Shown: positions 17,801 through 22,841 of the stretch, one piece after another | How the letters are laid out: the number at the start of each line of letters is the position of its first letter | Position numbering within the stretch: the first letter of the stretch is position 1 | From: Silene noctiflora | Taxonomy: Eukaryota > Streptophyta > Magnoliopsida > Caryophyllales > Caryophyllaceae | Length of the DNA stretch: 22,841 bases | Direction: 5' to 3' | Assembly (NCBI GenBank): GCA_009801015.1 | Contig: VHZZ01001604.1 | Location: 80,333-103,173, forward strand | Position numbers and translations under genes: made by a program | The notes under the pieces: generated by a model | The model's database searches: none | Told to the model about the DNA's origin: nothing | What the model saw: only the letters and a program-made list of their open reading frames with translations

Positions 17801-20759
17801 TCATGAAGCGGGTTAAGTTGAAGCAGCCAAATCATCTACAAAGAATAAAAAGCACAGAGAGAAAGAGTTATAGAAATTAGAAAATCTAATATGTATGAAC
17901 TATTGAAGGAAGCCAGATCTTGAAAATTGTAGCCTTATCATCCAATATTGGATTTATACTTGTAAAGAGCACAAAATTAAGGATTAAACTAGTTGAATCG
18001 AAAACTTAAGAATTCTGATTATGTAAGCTGGAGTCTAGCAAGAATGAGACAAAATTACCTGTTGACTGCGGTTCACCACACCTACATAACCAAGTCGAAG
18101 GTGTATAACTTTCCCAAGCAAAAAATTGCGAGCATCTGTGCCCCTGTCCATAATATCCAGCTGAGACACAATAAAAAAAAAAAAAGCAGGCCTCAGCATA
18201 TAACCAAAAGTATAATTAACACATAAACAAAAATTTTGGCTAACATCCAACACACCTTTGTGAGTACACCAATGGTCCGATATCCTGCACAGAAATACAA
18301 CGATAGATAAGATAAAAAAACCTGAGACAACTCAGATGGGTTCATTAAGCACTTAGCAGCAATTTTCTAGCACAACTTACCATCAGGATCAGCATTTCCT
18401 GCCATCTGTAGAGCATCTGAATTTGCTAAATCGGAGTTTGCAGGGGTAACAGCTAATATTAAGCAGCTTGGAATTTTAATGTAGGACATTATCATGGTTC
18501 TTATTCTTGCTTCAATATCAGAAGGCTGATCACCAACTGGAACTTTAGTTAGCCCTGGAAGATCTACTAGAGTAATATCAAGAACACTAGGCGAGAAAAT
18601 CTTTAGACGGATCTGTTTATCTATAACACCTTTGTTTTCTCCAGCTTCTCTGTCAGTCTCAGCCTGAAATAAAAACAGTACATTAGAGACCCCAATTATT
18701 CCATAGAGATCATATCAATATATCATGCAAGTGCAGATTGATTCAACATAAATGATAGACATAATTACCAAAAATACAGAGGGATCGTGAGTAGTTTAGA
18801 CTTTAATCTCTCAATAAGAGTTAGACAACAAGCACATCCCTTGCCCCAGATATATGGAAAAATGGTAGTAAACATTGAAAAACTCAGGACTAATGCATCT
18901 AAACCAAATCTGATAACTAACTTAAATGGTGCACCAGCCTAAAAAACAAGCAGTGAGACGACAATATGTAAGAACAGTGAAGGCTTCTACAGTAGGTGGT
19001 TAAACACGCTCAAAATAAAGTAATAGCCAACCTTACTGACCCTGCATCTTTGAATGACCCATGATATAAATTGCCTCGAAAATTACTTCAACCCCCTACC
19101 CATAAGAAAATACATAAACAACAATAACCAATGCCTCAAAGGTTCATGCCTAGGATGGGGAGACGAATGTAGACAGGCTTGGCCCTACCCTCAAAAGATT
19201 GCTTGTGAAATAGGGATGACAGATGATGAATACTGTCTATATTGTGTCCAGAATTGCATCAATTGACTATGGTTTCATTATATAGAAGAAATTCATTTTA
19301 AAAGGAAAAAAAAAAGTTTAGTGAGGTATTTCCCTTCACTACCATCATATTACAAAGCCATCTGACAGCGAGGTTTTCGCTTCATTAAAAGTAAAACAGA
19401 CATAAAAAAAAAAAAAAATTGATCAATCCAAGAAGACATAAAACCCAACAGAACCTAGACTACAAGTCCATAACGGAAGGATATGGAGGGAAATCAGATT
19501 GCCAATGCTTTAAAGTCTCGATCTCCCTCAACATGAATGAATCCTGACAGACCTTATGAGTGCACACATGCAACTCTGATTCTACATAATAAGAACTAAT
19601 AGTTCATCATTAGATGATACTCCCTCCTTTTATTTTGGGAGGATTTAAGGAAAAGTGGTGAATTACCAACTTTACCCCACGAATTAATGTTTAAAAAGGG
19701 GACAATTAAATTGGGAGAAAACTTGAAGGAAAAGGGACAATAGAAGTGGGATGAAGGGAGTATCAAGTTCATCATTATATGATATCAAATGCACACAAAT
19801 ATCTCAAGTCGTCCATTTCATGAAGCCTCATAAGATCACTCCGGCGCAATCCAGAATGCACAGCCTAATCGTAATTCACAATTGTTAAGCATTCAGCAAG
19901 TACCATTTAATTTTTTACTCGCTTTCCGATTCCATTAAAATTATCATTATACGGCTTATAGCAACCAAAAGTCCAATTCTTCCAACAAAATCTAAATCAA
20001 GCATATCCCTCCCCTATTTCCATTCCAATTTCTACAAATTAATCACACGAACTCAGTGCAAAGAATTCAAATTACTAATATCGTTCATCGTCAATTGTCA
20101 CGAATATCGACAATGTCGATCTCACTCAACTCAACATAATAACGACGAAGTCAAATTCATCGATACAATCAACAAAACATGCTAAAACCGAAAATTTACA
20201 CCAAATCATCTTCAAAAACTCGCCCCAAATAAGTATAAACATAAACTCCCTCCGACTCGGAAATACCTTGCGCATTNCTAAAACCGAAAATTTACACCAA
20301 ATCATCTTCAAAAACTCGCCCCAAATAAGTATAAACATAAACTCCCTCNGACTCGGAAATACCTTGCGCATTCAACAAAACACTAAGCATCGACAATCCT
20401 AAACAAAATTAGATAGTCAGAAAGATCACCTGAATTTCGCGGCGAATATCATTGAAATCAAAGAAACGTTCTCCAGGAAGATGAAGAAACTCGCCCCACT
20501 CATAGAAACTACCATTCTTAGTCTGCAAAAGCTGAAGAACAAGCGGACGGCGCGTGCAAATATCGGAACCACGCGGCAAGAAATCGCGTCCAACGAGAGC
20601 TTCAAGGACGCTGGATTTACCGCTGCTTTGGCTACCGACAACGGCGACTTGAGGCAAGTCGAATGCTGGCGTGGTACCTAGTTGTGCTGTTATGTCCTGG
20701 AGCTTGTTAACTATTGGAATGACCGATTGTCCTAGCGGTGTCGGCGATGCTGCCGCCAT
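5684..20759 (-). CDS. DRP3: DRP3-class dynamin-related GTPase, 20 exons, 786 aa, intact
   Basis: Large dynamin-family GTPase that by family knowledge assembles rings on mitochondria and peroxisomes and drives their division. Exons, all minus: 20430-20759, 18381-18663, 18256-18284, 18059-18160, 12054-12122, 11877-11936, 11667-11780, 11342-11390, 11140-11249, 10821-10913, 10603-10695, 10384-10521, 9044-9157, 8855-8950, 8656-8698, 8411-8559, 8173-8319, 7005-7057, 6086-6185, 5684-5872. Every intron is GT-AG and phase closes exactly: 2361 nt, 786 residues plus TAG. Domain order is GTPase (about 10-300), middle/stalk (about 300-520), variable linker (about 520-605), GED (about 625-724) and a Ser-rich tail. 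There is no PH domain and no proline-rich tail, as expected for DRP3. Length fits the Arabidopsis DRP3A and DRP3B proteins (about 780-810 aa, recalled). Several segments, such as [18 protein letters not shown] and the VEKGYSLGS tail, look closer to DRP3B, but I do not assign the paralogue. An in-frame TTG at 20792 is not used as the start, because the first ATG is at 20759. Confidence 0.95.
6086..7057 (-). CDS. DRP3: DRP3 exons 18-19: second half of GTPase effector domain
   Basis: Exon 18 (7005-7057, 53 nt) reads [17 protein letters not shown] plus two bases of a split Arg codon. Exon 19 (6086-6185, 100 nt) completes it and reads [19 protein letters not shown], ending in LNQAFR. The 819-nt intron between them is mostly MITE-like sequence, yet both splice sites are intact. 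Confidence 0.93.
6277..6526. mobile_element. Stowaway-like MITE in DRP3 intron 18
   Basis: The left end TTCCCTCCATACCATTTATA mirrors the right end, which reads ACCTCCATTCCAAATTTATT in reverse complement. TA dinucleotides flank both ends (6275-6276, 6527-6528). It is about 250 bp and non-coding. This is the Stowaway (Tc1/mariner-type) layout. The ends are diverged, so the insertion is old. Confidence 0.65.
6531..6734. mobile_element. Second MITE-like inverted repeat, abutting the first
   Basis: The left end TCTCCCTCCAATTATTTGAA followed by ATTGCAACAT pairs with the right end, whose reverse complement reads CCCCTCCCATCCTTTGGAAT and then TGCAACAT. The arms are about 33 bp with some mismatches. 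It is about 200 bp, non-coding, and starts within five bases of the previous MITE. Confidence 0.6.
6755..6957. repeat. Inverted repeat with a 16-bp direct repeat, intron 18
   Basis: GATAGATGAACCAACTCAAC plus CAAAA (6771-6795) is repeated in inverse orientation as TTTTGGTTGAGTTGGTTCAT plus CTATC near 6931-6955. TAATAGGAATATTTAT occurs directly at 6755-6770 and 6885-6900. The GTTGGGCCTCAACCATCACC segment is a repeat type I recall from other Caryophyllales sequence. It lies only about 50 nt from exon 18. The family is not assigned. Confidence 0.6.
7058..8172 (-). other. DRP3 intron 17, 1.1 kb, nothing recognised
   Basis: Bounded by TTG|GTAAGA at 8172 and GCATGCAG at 7058. AT-rich, with short open frames that have no family resemblance. 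I see no element ends or RNA gene. Confidence 0.6.
8173..8319 (-). CDS. DRP3: DRP3 exon 17: first half of GTPase effector domain
   Basis: Residues 625-673, starting [20 protein letters not shown] and containing [15 protein letters not shown] and VPKAIMHFL, the canonical GED helix that packs on the stalk and activates GTP hydrolysis. The acceptor is GAAG|CCTCC and the donor TTG|GTAAGA, both phase 0. Confidence 0.94.
8411..9157 (-). CDS. DRP3: DRP3 exons 13-16: variable linker (insert B region)
   Basis: Exon 13 (9044-9157, residues 491-528) starts [18 protein letters not shown], then diverges into a Ser/His/Met-rich stretch. Exon 14 (8855-8950, 529-560) and exon 15 (8656-8698, 561-574 plus one base) encode poorly conserved linker, with PANGVT as the recognisable DRP3 island. 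Exon 16 (8411-8559) completes Gly575, has NWGISSFLG where DRP3 has its W-G-xx-S-I/F-F island, and closes with [20 protein letters not shown]. This region is where fission dynamins differ most and where adaptor contact or phosphorylation is usually placed (family knowledge). Exons 14 and 15 are the least certain of the model. Confidence 0.87.
9265..9700. mobile_element. GC-armed, AT-cored repeat in DRP3 intron 12
   Basis: GC-rich arms with GGGTCGGGCAGG and GGTCAGGCTAGGGTC words (9266-9360) and GACCCTGC...CAGGTCGGGTCG (9679-9698) flank an AT-rich core. The inner left arm has AAAAGTTTATGACG, the same word found in reverse complement near 22160. This suggests the same repeat family as the element at 21043-22244. 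The layout recalls hAT-like non-autonomous elements whose ends carry GGGTCGGGT words, but no clean terminal repeat or target duplication was found. Confidence 0.45.
9949..10050 (+). repeat. SINE-like fragment (Au-type words), intron 12
   Basis: Contains GCCTCAAAGACTCCCCCATG, GGGGGGTCT, GGATGTACGCAACCTCATG and a GGAAAGGTTGTTCGGAA tail. This resembles the GGATGTACGCAGCCTTACCC...AGAGGCTGTTTCC block that I recall from plant Au SINEs. Only a fragment is present, with no Pol III box seen. Confidence 0.4.
10384..10913 (-). CDS. DRP3: DRP3 exons 10-12: dynamin middle domain
   Basis: Exon 10 (10821-10913, residues 383-413) starts [20 protein letters not shown]. Exon 11 (10603-10695, 414-444) reads [20 protein letters not shown]. 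Exon 12 (10384-10521, 445-490) reads [20 protein letters not shown] and then a segment ending GHIIEME. All are phase 0 with introns of 125 and 81 nt. This is the most conserved part of the stalk in plant DRP3 proteins. Confidence 0.94.
11140..11390 (-). CDS. DRP3: DRP3 exons 8-9: stalk segment
   Basis: Exon 8 (11342-11390, 49 nt) reads [16 protein letters not shown] and ends with one base of a split Ala codon. Exon 9 (11140-11249, 110 nt) completes it and reads [20 protein letters not shown] and then [16 protein letters not shown]. The exon 8 donor G|GTTTGC is weak, but both flanks match DRP3 without a gap and the phase closes only with this junction. Confidence 0.88.
11667..12122 (-). CDS. 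DRP3: DRP3 exons 5-7: end of GTPase and start of stalk
   Basis: Exon 5 (12054-12122, residues 249-271) starts with [12 protein letters not shown] after the TE-rich intron 4. Exon 6 (11877-11936, 272-291) includes [12 protein letters not shown], a dynamin-family landmark at the end of the GTPase and bundle-signalling region. Exon 7 (11667-11780, 292-329) reads [14 protein letters not shown] and ends in SYGETIESK. All three are phase 0, with introns of 117 and 96 nt. Confidence 0.93.
13390..13872 (+). mobile_element. Probable LTR / 5' leader of the Athila-like element
   Basis: Contains a 16-bp perfect palindrome TTCCTCGATCGAGGAA (13546-13561) and, 93 bases further on, TATAAATAG (13647-13655), then a T-rich R/U5-like stretch leading into the pol fragment. 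The order of U3-like palindrome, TATA and leader fits an LTR in plus orientation. The outer boundary is not definable, and no primer-binding site was found. Confidence 0.45.
13873..15446 (+). pseudogene. Athila-like Ty3 pol fragment: protease and reverse transcriptase
   Basis: Antisense to DRP3, inside intron 4. 13873-13930 reads [21 protein letters not shown] frameshift leads to [20 protein letters not shown] and [20 protein letters not shown] (13950-14080). The protease DLGAS motif is changed to DLEAS. 14096-14323 gives [20 protein letters not shown] and [18 protein letters not shown] pieces follow: [72 protein letters not shown] and [11 protein letters not shown] 22-bp duplication at 15139-15182 breaks the frame. 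The catalytic FMDDF box is changed to FMDIF. About nine residues before SQWVSP are missing. gag is absent upstream, so leader and protease are directly joined. No RNase H or integrase is seen. Confidence 0.85.
15447..15740 (-). pseudogene. Athila-like gag fragment in opposite orientation
   Basis: On the minus strand, reading down from about 15740, pieces in shifting frames give [56 protein letters not shown] and [13 protein letters not shown]. The last resembles the [14 protein letters not shown] block of Athila-type gag proteins. It ends at about 15447, exactly where the plus-strand RT fragment also ends. At least two single-base frame changes are needed. I am fairly confident that it is gag-derived and less so of its exact lineage. 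Confidence 0.6.
15750..16670. other. Repeat-derived sequence of unknown type within intron 4
   Basis: Apart from the palindromes, this holds a minus-strand TATAAATAG at 15743-15751. It also holds a block at 16300-16500 (GGATTTACGTGGTTTAGTAT, then GCTACGTCTACCGGCAGAAG) recalling the TTTACGTGGTTCGG...TACGTCCACGGG sequence near the ends of many plant retrotransposons, and a C-rich patch at 16520-16560. No coding frame is seen. Confidence 0.35.
16004..16149. repeat. Cluster of CTCGATCGAG palindromes
   Basis: ACTCGATCGAGT (16004-16015), TCCTCGATCGAGGA (16023-16036) and TCCTCGATCGAGGA (16044-16057) have centres 20 and 21 bp apart, about two helical turns. A diverged copy TCCTTGATCGAGGGA lies at 16136-16150. 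GGACCGGTCGGACCGGCC sits just before the cluster. A related perfect palindrome is at 13546-13561. Confidence 0.8.
16677..16821. repeat. 145-bp foldback unit with GCGAATTC-rich arms
   Basis: GGTTACCGAATTCGC (16677-16691) is an exact inverted copy of GCGAATTCGGTAACC (16807-16821). Inside, GAATCGCGAATTGTTAA and GAATCGCAAATTGGTAA are near-direct repeats. It ends 22 bp before the Stowaway MITE. No target duplication was identified. Confidence 0.7.
16844..17295. mobile_element. Stowaway MITE, 452 bp, with an internal tandem duplication
   Basis: The left end CTCCCTCCGATCGAGACAAA and its following TGGTAACA match the right end in reverse complement (CTCCCCCTGATCCAAATAAA plus TGGTAACA). TA target dinucleotides flank it at 16842-16843 and 17296-17297. 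The interior is two tandem copies, period 171 bp (about 16930-17100 and 17101-17271), both starting TGACTAAGTTACTCTTATAC. That makes it longer than the usual 100-300 bp Stowaway. Confidence 0.85.
17407..17487. mobile_element. Possible 81-bp degenerate Stowaway
   Basis: Left CTCCCATTG and right CGGAGTA ends with TA on both sides (17405-17406, 17488-17489). Only the outer seven or so bases pair, so this may be chance in a genome where TACTCC words are common. Confidence 0.3.
18059..18663 (-). CDS. DRP3: DRP3 exons 2-4: rest of the GTPase core
   Basis: Exon 2 (18381-18663, residues 111-204 plus one base) carries the G3 motif DLPG at 144-147 followed by [14 protein letters not shown], the strongly conserved dynamin signature region. 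Exon 3 (18256-18284) is a 29-nt microexon completing Gly205 and reading YRTIGVLTK, so the G4 motif TKLD (213-216) is split between exons 3 and 4. Exon 4 (18059-18160, residues 215-248) contains [11 protein letters not shown] and the G5-like VNRSQ at 243-247. Introns 2 and 3 are 96 and 95 nt. Exon 4 ends with CAACAG|GTAATT, which opens the 5.9-kb intron 4. Confidence 0.95.
19101..19215 (+). repeat. Second SINE-like fragment, intron 1
   Basis: ACAATAACCAATGCCTCAAA followed by a GATGGGGAGACGAATGTAGA block, a CTTGGCCCTACCCTC block and AAAGATTGCTTGTGAAAT lines up in order with the fragment at 9961-10050, in the same orientation. Weak but ordered similarity suggests a shared SINE ancestor. Confidence 0.35.
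19620..19760. mobile_element. Stowaway MITE, 141 bp, in DRP3 intron 1
   Basis: The left end CTCCCTCCTTTTATTTTGGG pairs with the right end, whose reverse complement is CTCCCTTCATCCCACTTCTA and then TTGTCCC. TA flanks at 19618-19619 and 19761-19762. Non-coding. A wider 19-bp direct repeat AGTTCATCATTAGATGATA / AGTTCATCATTATATGATA (19601-19619, 19766-19784) brackets it. Confidence 0.85.
20182..20373. repeat. 96-bp tandem duplication with two ambiguous bases
   Basis: Copies at 20182-20277 and 20278-20373 are identical except at the N at 20277 (last base of copy 1) and the N at 20349 (C at the matching 20253). It lies in intron 1, near exon 1. Near-perfect identity with an N in each copy points to an assembly or base-calling artefact rather than biology. 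Confidence 0.85.
20430..20759 (-). CDS. DRP3: DRP3 exon 1: start codon, P-loop and switch 1
   Basis: Residues 1-110. After a short Ala/Ser/Pro leader comes the conserved [10 protein letters not shown] segment. The G1 P-loop GSQSSGKSS is at residues 42-50 and the G2 threonine is T69 in ICTRRP. The exon ends at DIRREIQ with donor CAG|GTGATC, phase 0. No organelle targeting peptide is visible, which fits recruitment from the cytosol. No ATG occurs upstream of 20759 in the pyrimidine-rich leader, so this start is the natural one. Confidence 0.95.
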
Positions 20760-21000
20760 TGATGAGCTCGAACCCCTAGGAGAGAGAAGCAAGAGGGAGG
20801 TTTTGGAGTTTGAAGTTTGGAGAGGTTTTAATGGAAAGTCTTAAGGGAGAGGGTAAAGTGTAGAGGAGGAGAAGATTGTGGTCTTGTGAGTGTGTTTTTT
20901 AATCGCGGTAAAACGGTAATTTCTTGAGGAGGAGGTAATAGTTTTTTTCCACGTTGTAGTGGGTTTAGGTTCGGAGAAAGTTGGAGTTTGGAAGGAACGT
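20760..21000 (-). promoter_or_regulatory. DRP3: DRP3 5' leader and likely TATA-less core promoter
   Basis: On the minus strand the 120 bases before the ATG are strongly pyrimidine-rich, with CTTCTCCTCCTCT-like and CTTCTCTCTCC patches and no upstream ATG. This matches the Y-patch composition of plant core promoters and leaders. I see no clear TATA box at a sensible distance. The transcription start cannot be placed from sequence. Confidence 0.5.
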
Positions 21001-21245
21001 ACAAAGGGGGAGTTTTCTATTTCGAAAAATTGGCGTGGTATCTAGGTGTGGTCAAACAAGCGGGCTGAATTGAGGGTGGGTCGGGTTTGGCTAAGTGGTA
21101 AGTGGACCCGGAATCGGTCTCGGATAGGGGTCGGGTCTAGCAGGAGTGGTCACAAAACAGGCTCGGGGTAGGTTTGAGGGGCGGGTTAGGGTTGAAGGGG
21201 CGGCAGGGCCTTGTGGGAGGACCTGGAACCGGCCCGGAGTAGGGA

Positions 21246-21425
21246 GGGTCGGGGTAAGGCTGAATACGGGCCAAGTTTAAGCTTAGGCCTACACAATAGA
21301 CCCGTGTATCAGGCTCGACCCGTATGTTTTGGCTGAGGTCGGGGAACGGGTGAATACAGGTCAAGCTTAAGCTTAGGCCTACACAATAGACCCGTGTATC
21401 AGGCTCGACCCGTATGTTTTGGCTG
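21246..21425. repeat. 90-bp tandem duplication in the GC-rich arm
   Basis: Two adjacent copies with period 90 share GCTTAGGCCTACACAATAGA followed by CCCGTGTATCAGGCTCGACC and CGTATGTTTTGGCTGA without mismatch. The outer parts differ by a few bases. The high identity suggests a recent duplication or an assembly effect. Confidence 0.85.
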
Positions 21426-21548
21426 ATTTCTAAGCTTGGATCTGGTTCAAACCCTACCCGACTCGACTCAACCCGCAATCAACTCTAAGTCAAACCCATA
21501 TTAGTGTTTGTTTAACAAAAGTAAGGATTCAGAGAGAAGGGAACAAAC

Positions 21549-21884
21549 ATCGGATGTATTACCTCAGACTTTATTGTTTTTGAGTATACGTGTATTTTTT
21601 CTAAGCTTATTACCTTAAACTTTATTTTTTTTTGAGCATATGTGTATTTTTTCTGGGCTTATTAAAGTTTATAAGTTATAATTTATTTATTTTCCATTAA
21701 ATCTCAAATTTAACTAATCTTATATATAATGTTTTTGAGTTTTACTGTAACTTTTTGAGTTTAATGTTTAAGTGAATGAACTCCTAAACTTTATAGTAAA
21801 ACTCATAATTTATAAAACAAAACTCAAAAACTTTATTAAAATGCTCATAAACTATACAACTGATGGTAGTACATCAGATGTATA
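21549..21884. mobile_element. Foldback MITE nested in the AT-rich core
   Basis: The left end CATCGGATGTATTACCTCAG and the right end, reverse complement CATCTGATGTACTACCATCA, are terminal inverted repeats. The interior is nearly self-complementary, with runs of TTTTTGAGTTT on the left and AAACTCAAAAACTTTA on the right. About 335 bp, non-coding. The superfamily is not determined. Confidence 0.65.
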
Positions 21885-22500
21885 ATCCACTTACTGAAGG
21901 ATTCATACCCATACCAGAGGGAAGAGGGGTTATTAGATTAATACCATGGATATCAAACAAGGAAAAAAAAAGTGGAAAAAAATTTATGACGTATATTAAA
22001 TGGTATTATTTAAATACTTATTTGATTAAATTTTTATTTACATGATTTTATTATATTTAAAATATTTTGTTTGAGAGATTCTTCAACTTTAATTGAAAGT
22101 ATTAAATATGATTTATTTTTAAAATATGTTTTTTCGGCTAAAAAACGATAAATAAAAGACGTCATAAACTTTTCTCTGACCCGTATTCTGACCCTACCTG
22201 ACCCATATTCGATCGACCCGGGATCCGACCGGTTGGCAGGTCTACTTGTACCTATACCCTCCCCATCACTCATATCGGGTACAAGTTTCGAAACCATACC
22301 CAACCGCTCACTTACACATTAACCCGTTACCCCATAATTTTATTTGATAATTTTTTTATTTTATTTTTTTAAAGTTTGTTTACTATAATTTACAAGTTTT
22401 TTGAATTTATCTTTATAATTTTAGATTTTTAACAAGAATTAGTAAAAAACTTTATAAAATAGTCATTTTAACAATATATCATAATTATAACAAAATAAGG

Positions 22501-22640
22501 CCTTGTTCTTTTGAAATGAAATCGTCTGAGCTGAACTGAACTGAATTTAATGAAGCTGAACTAAACTTAATGGATCTGAACTGAACTTATCTGAACTGAA
22601 CTGAACTTATCTAAACTGAACTGAACTGAAATAATAATAA
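22501..22640. repeat. TGAACT-rich repeat, likely end of a mobile element
   Basis: GGCCTTGTTCTTTTGAAATG is followed by many CTGAACTGAACT and CTGAACTTAT units. A GCCTTGTTCTTTTGAACTGA-type start with CTGAACT units is a pattern I recall from Caryophyllales non-autonomous elements. The other end lies outside the window. Confidence 0.5.
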
Positions 22641-22649
22641 AAATATTGT

Positions 22650-22775
22650 AACAACAACAACAACAACAACTAATAATAATAATAATAATAATGAAATATA
22701 TTAATAATAATAACTAAAAAATAAAAACAATAAGTATAATATAATAATAATAATAATATAAATATAAATATTATA

Positions 22776-22816
<41 letters not shown>

Positions 22817-22818
22817 TA
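22650..22818. repeat. (AAC)n and (AAT)n microsatellites
   Basis: About seven AAC units at 22650-22670, then TAA/AAT arrays at 22671-22692 and, interrupted, across 22741-22818. Simple sequence repeats with no coding content. Confidence 0.9.
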
Positions 22819-22841
22819 ATGAATAATATTAATAATAGGTC

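Larger units (their letters stand above)
12123..18058 (-). other. DRP3 intron 4, 5.94 kb, loaded with transposon remnants
   Basis: The exons on each side (NRSQQ at 18059 and DIMLN at 12122) join in phase with GTAATT at the donor and TTGCAATAG at the acceptor. Within it, 12127 to about 13390 is AT-rich intron with no feature I can name. About 13390-15446 is an Athila-like Ty3 fragment on plus. 15447-15740 is a gag fragment on minus. 15750-16670 is repeat-derived sequence. 16677-16821 is a foldback unit and 16844-17295 a Stowaway MITE. 17490-18058 is ordinary-looking intron. Without the recognisable insertions the intron would be roughly 2 kb. Confidence 0.85.
21043..22244. mobile_element. GC-armed repeat, possibly hAT-like, upstream of DRP3
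   Basis: The left end TAGGTGTGGTCAAACAAGCG and the right end, reverse complement TAGACCTGCCAACCGGTCGG, share the TAG..TG..CAAAC-type pattern of plant hAT-like non-autonomous elements. The GC-rich arms are full of GGGTCGGG and GACCCG words around an AT-rich core. The right inner arm shares AAAAGTTTATGACG with the intron 12 element. The putative 8-bp target duplications match only partly, so the ends are uncertain and several nested repeats may be involved. Confidence 0.4.

Noticed and set aside
20126..20371. 81-residue open frame with an internal duplicated peptide
   Set aside because: It lies in intron 1 and is produced by the N-containing 96-bp duplication.
20760..20792. N-terminal extension of DRP3 by 11 residues
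   Set aside because: It would need a TTG start at 20792. The first ATG is at 20759 and the upstream bases look like a pyrimidine-rich leader.
21137..21478. 113-residue open frame with a repeated peptide
   Set aside because: The repeat comes from the 90-bp tandem duplication in GC-rich repeat DNA. There is no start context or family resemblance.
22650..22830. CRISPR-like or satellite array
   Set aside because: The units are three-base microsatellites with no spacers.

Overview
This is a plant nuclear window, from a eudicot and probably from the Caryophyllales. The taxonomic call is an inference from the repeat families (Stowaway-type ends beginning CTCCCTCC, the LINE subtype, Athila-like Ty3 remnants with CTCGATCGAG palindromes) and is not proven. 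It holds one intact host gene and many decayed transposable elements. I see no tRNA, rRNA, CRISPR or bacterial-type feature.

The gene is a dynamin-related protein of the DRP3 class, which divides mitochondria and peroxisomes. It lies on the minus strand from the ATG at 20759 to the TAG at 5684. I reconstructed 20 coding exons joined by GT-AG introns. They total 2361 nt, keep phase throughout, and encode 786 residues with every dynamin hallmark: P-loop, DLPG, TKLD, middle domain, GED and a Ser-rich tail. Small introns are about 80-280 nt, but five are swollen: intron 1 (1.77 kb), intron 4 (5.94 kb), intron 12 (1.23 kb), intron 17 (1.1 kb) and intron 18 (0.8 kb). All but intron 17 hold recognisable repeats.

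Layout. 1-147: edge of a probable LTR element. 148-4283: decayed minus-strand LINE (ORF1 with a CCHC knuckle, ORF2 with endonuclease and the first part of the RT), cut off inside the RT. 4290-5683: intergenic and 3' UTR. 5684-20759: DRP3. Intron 18 holds three MITE or inverted-repeat units. Intron 12 holds a GC-armed, AT-cored repeat and a SINE-like piece. Intron 4 holds an Athila-like Ty3 remnant, with protease and RT on plus joined tail-to-tail to a gag piece on minus, then palindrome clusters, a foldback unit and a 452-bp Stowaway MITE. Intron 1 holds a second SINE-like piece, a 141-bp Stowaway MITE and a 96-bp tandem duplication carrying two N bases. 20760-21000: pyrimidine-rich 5' leader and promoter. 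21043-22244: GC-armed repeat with a 90-bp tandem duplication and a nested foldback MITE. 22500-22841: TGAACT-rich repeat and (AAC)n/(AAT)n microsatellites.

I found no convincing new biological system. The most interesting points are the intact DRP3 gene around a rearranged retroelement, the ATGA overlap between LINE ORF1 and ORF2, the tail-to-tail Athila fusion, and regularly spaced CTCGATCGAG palindromes in the Athila-like sequence.
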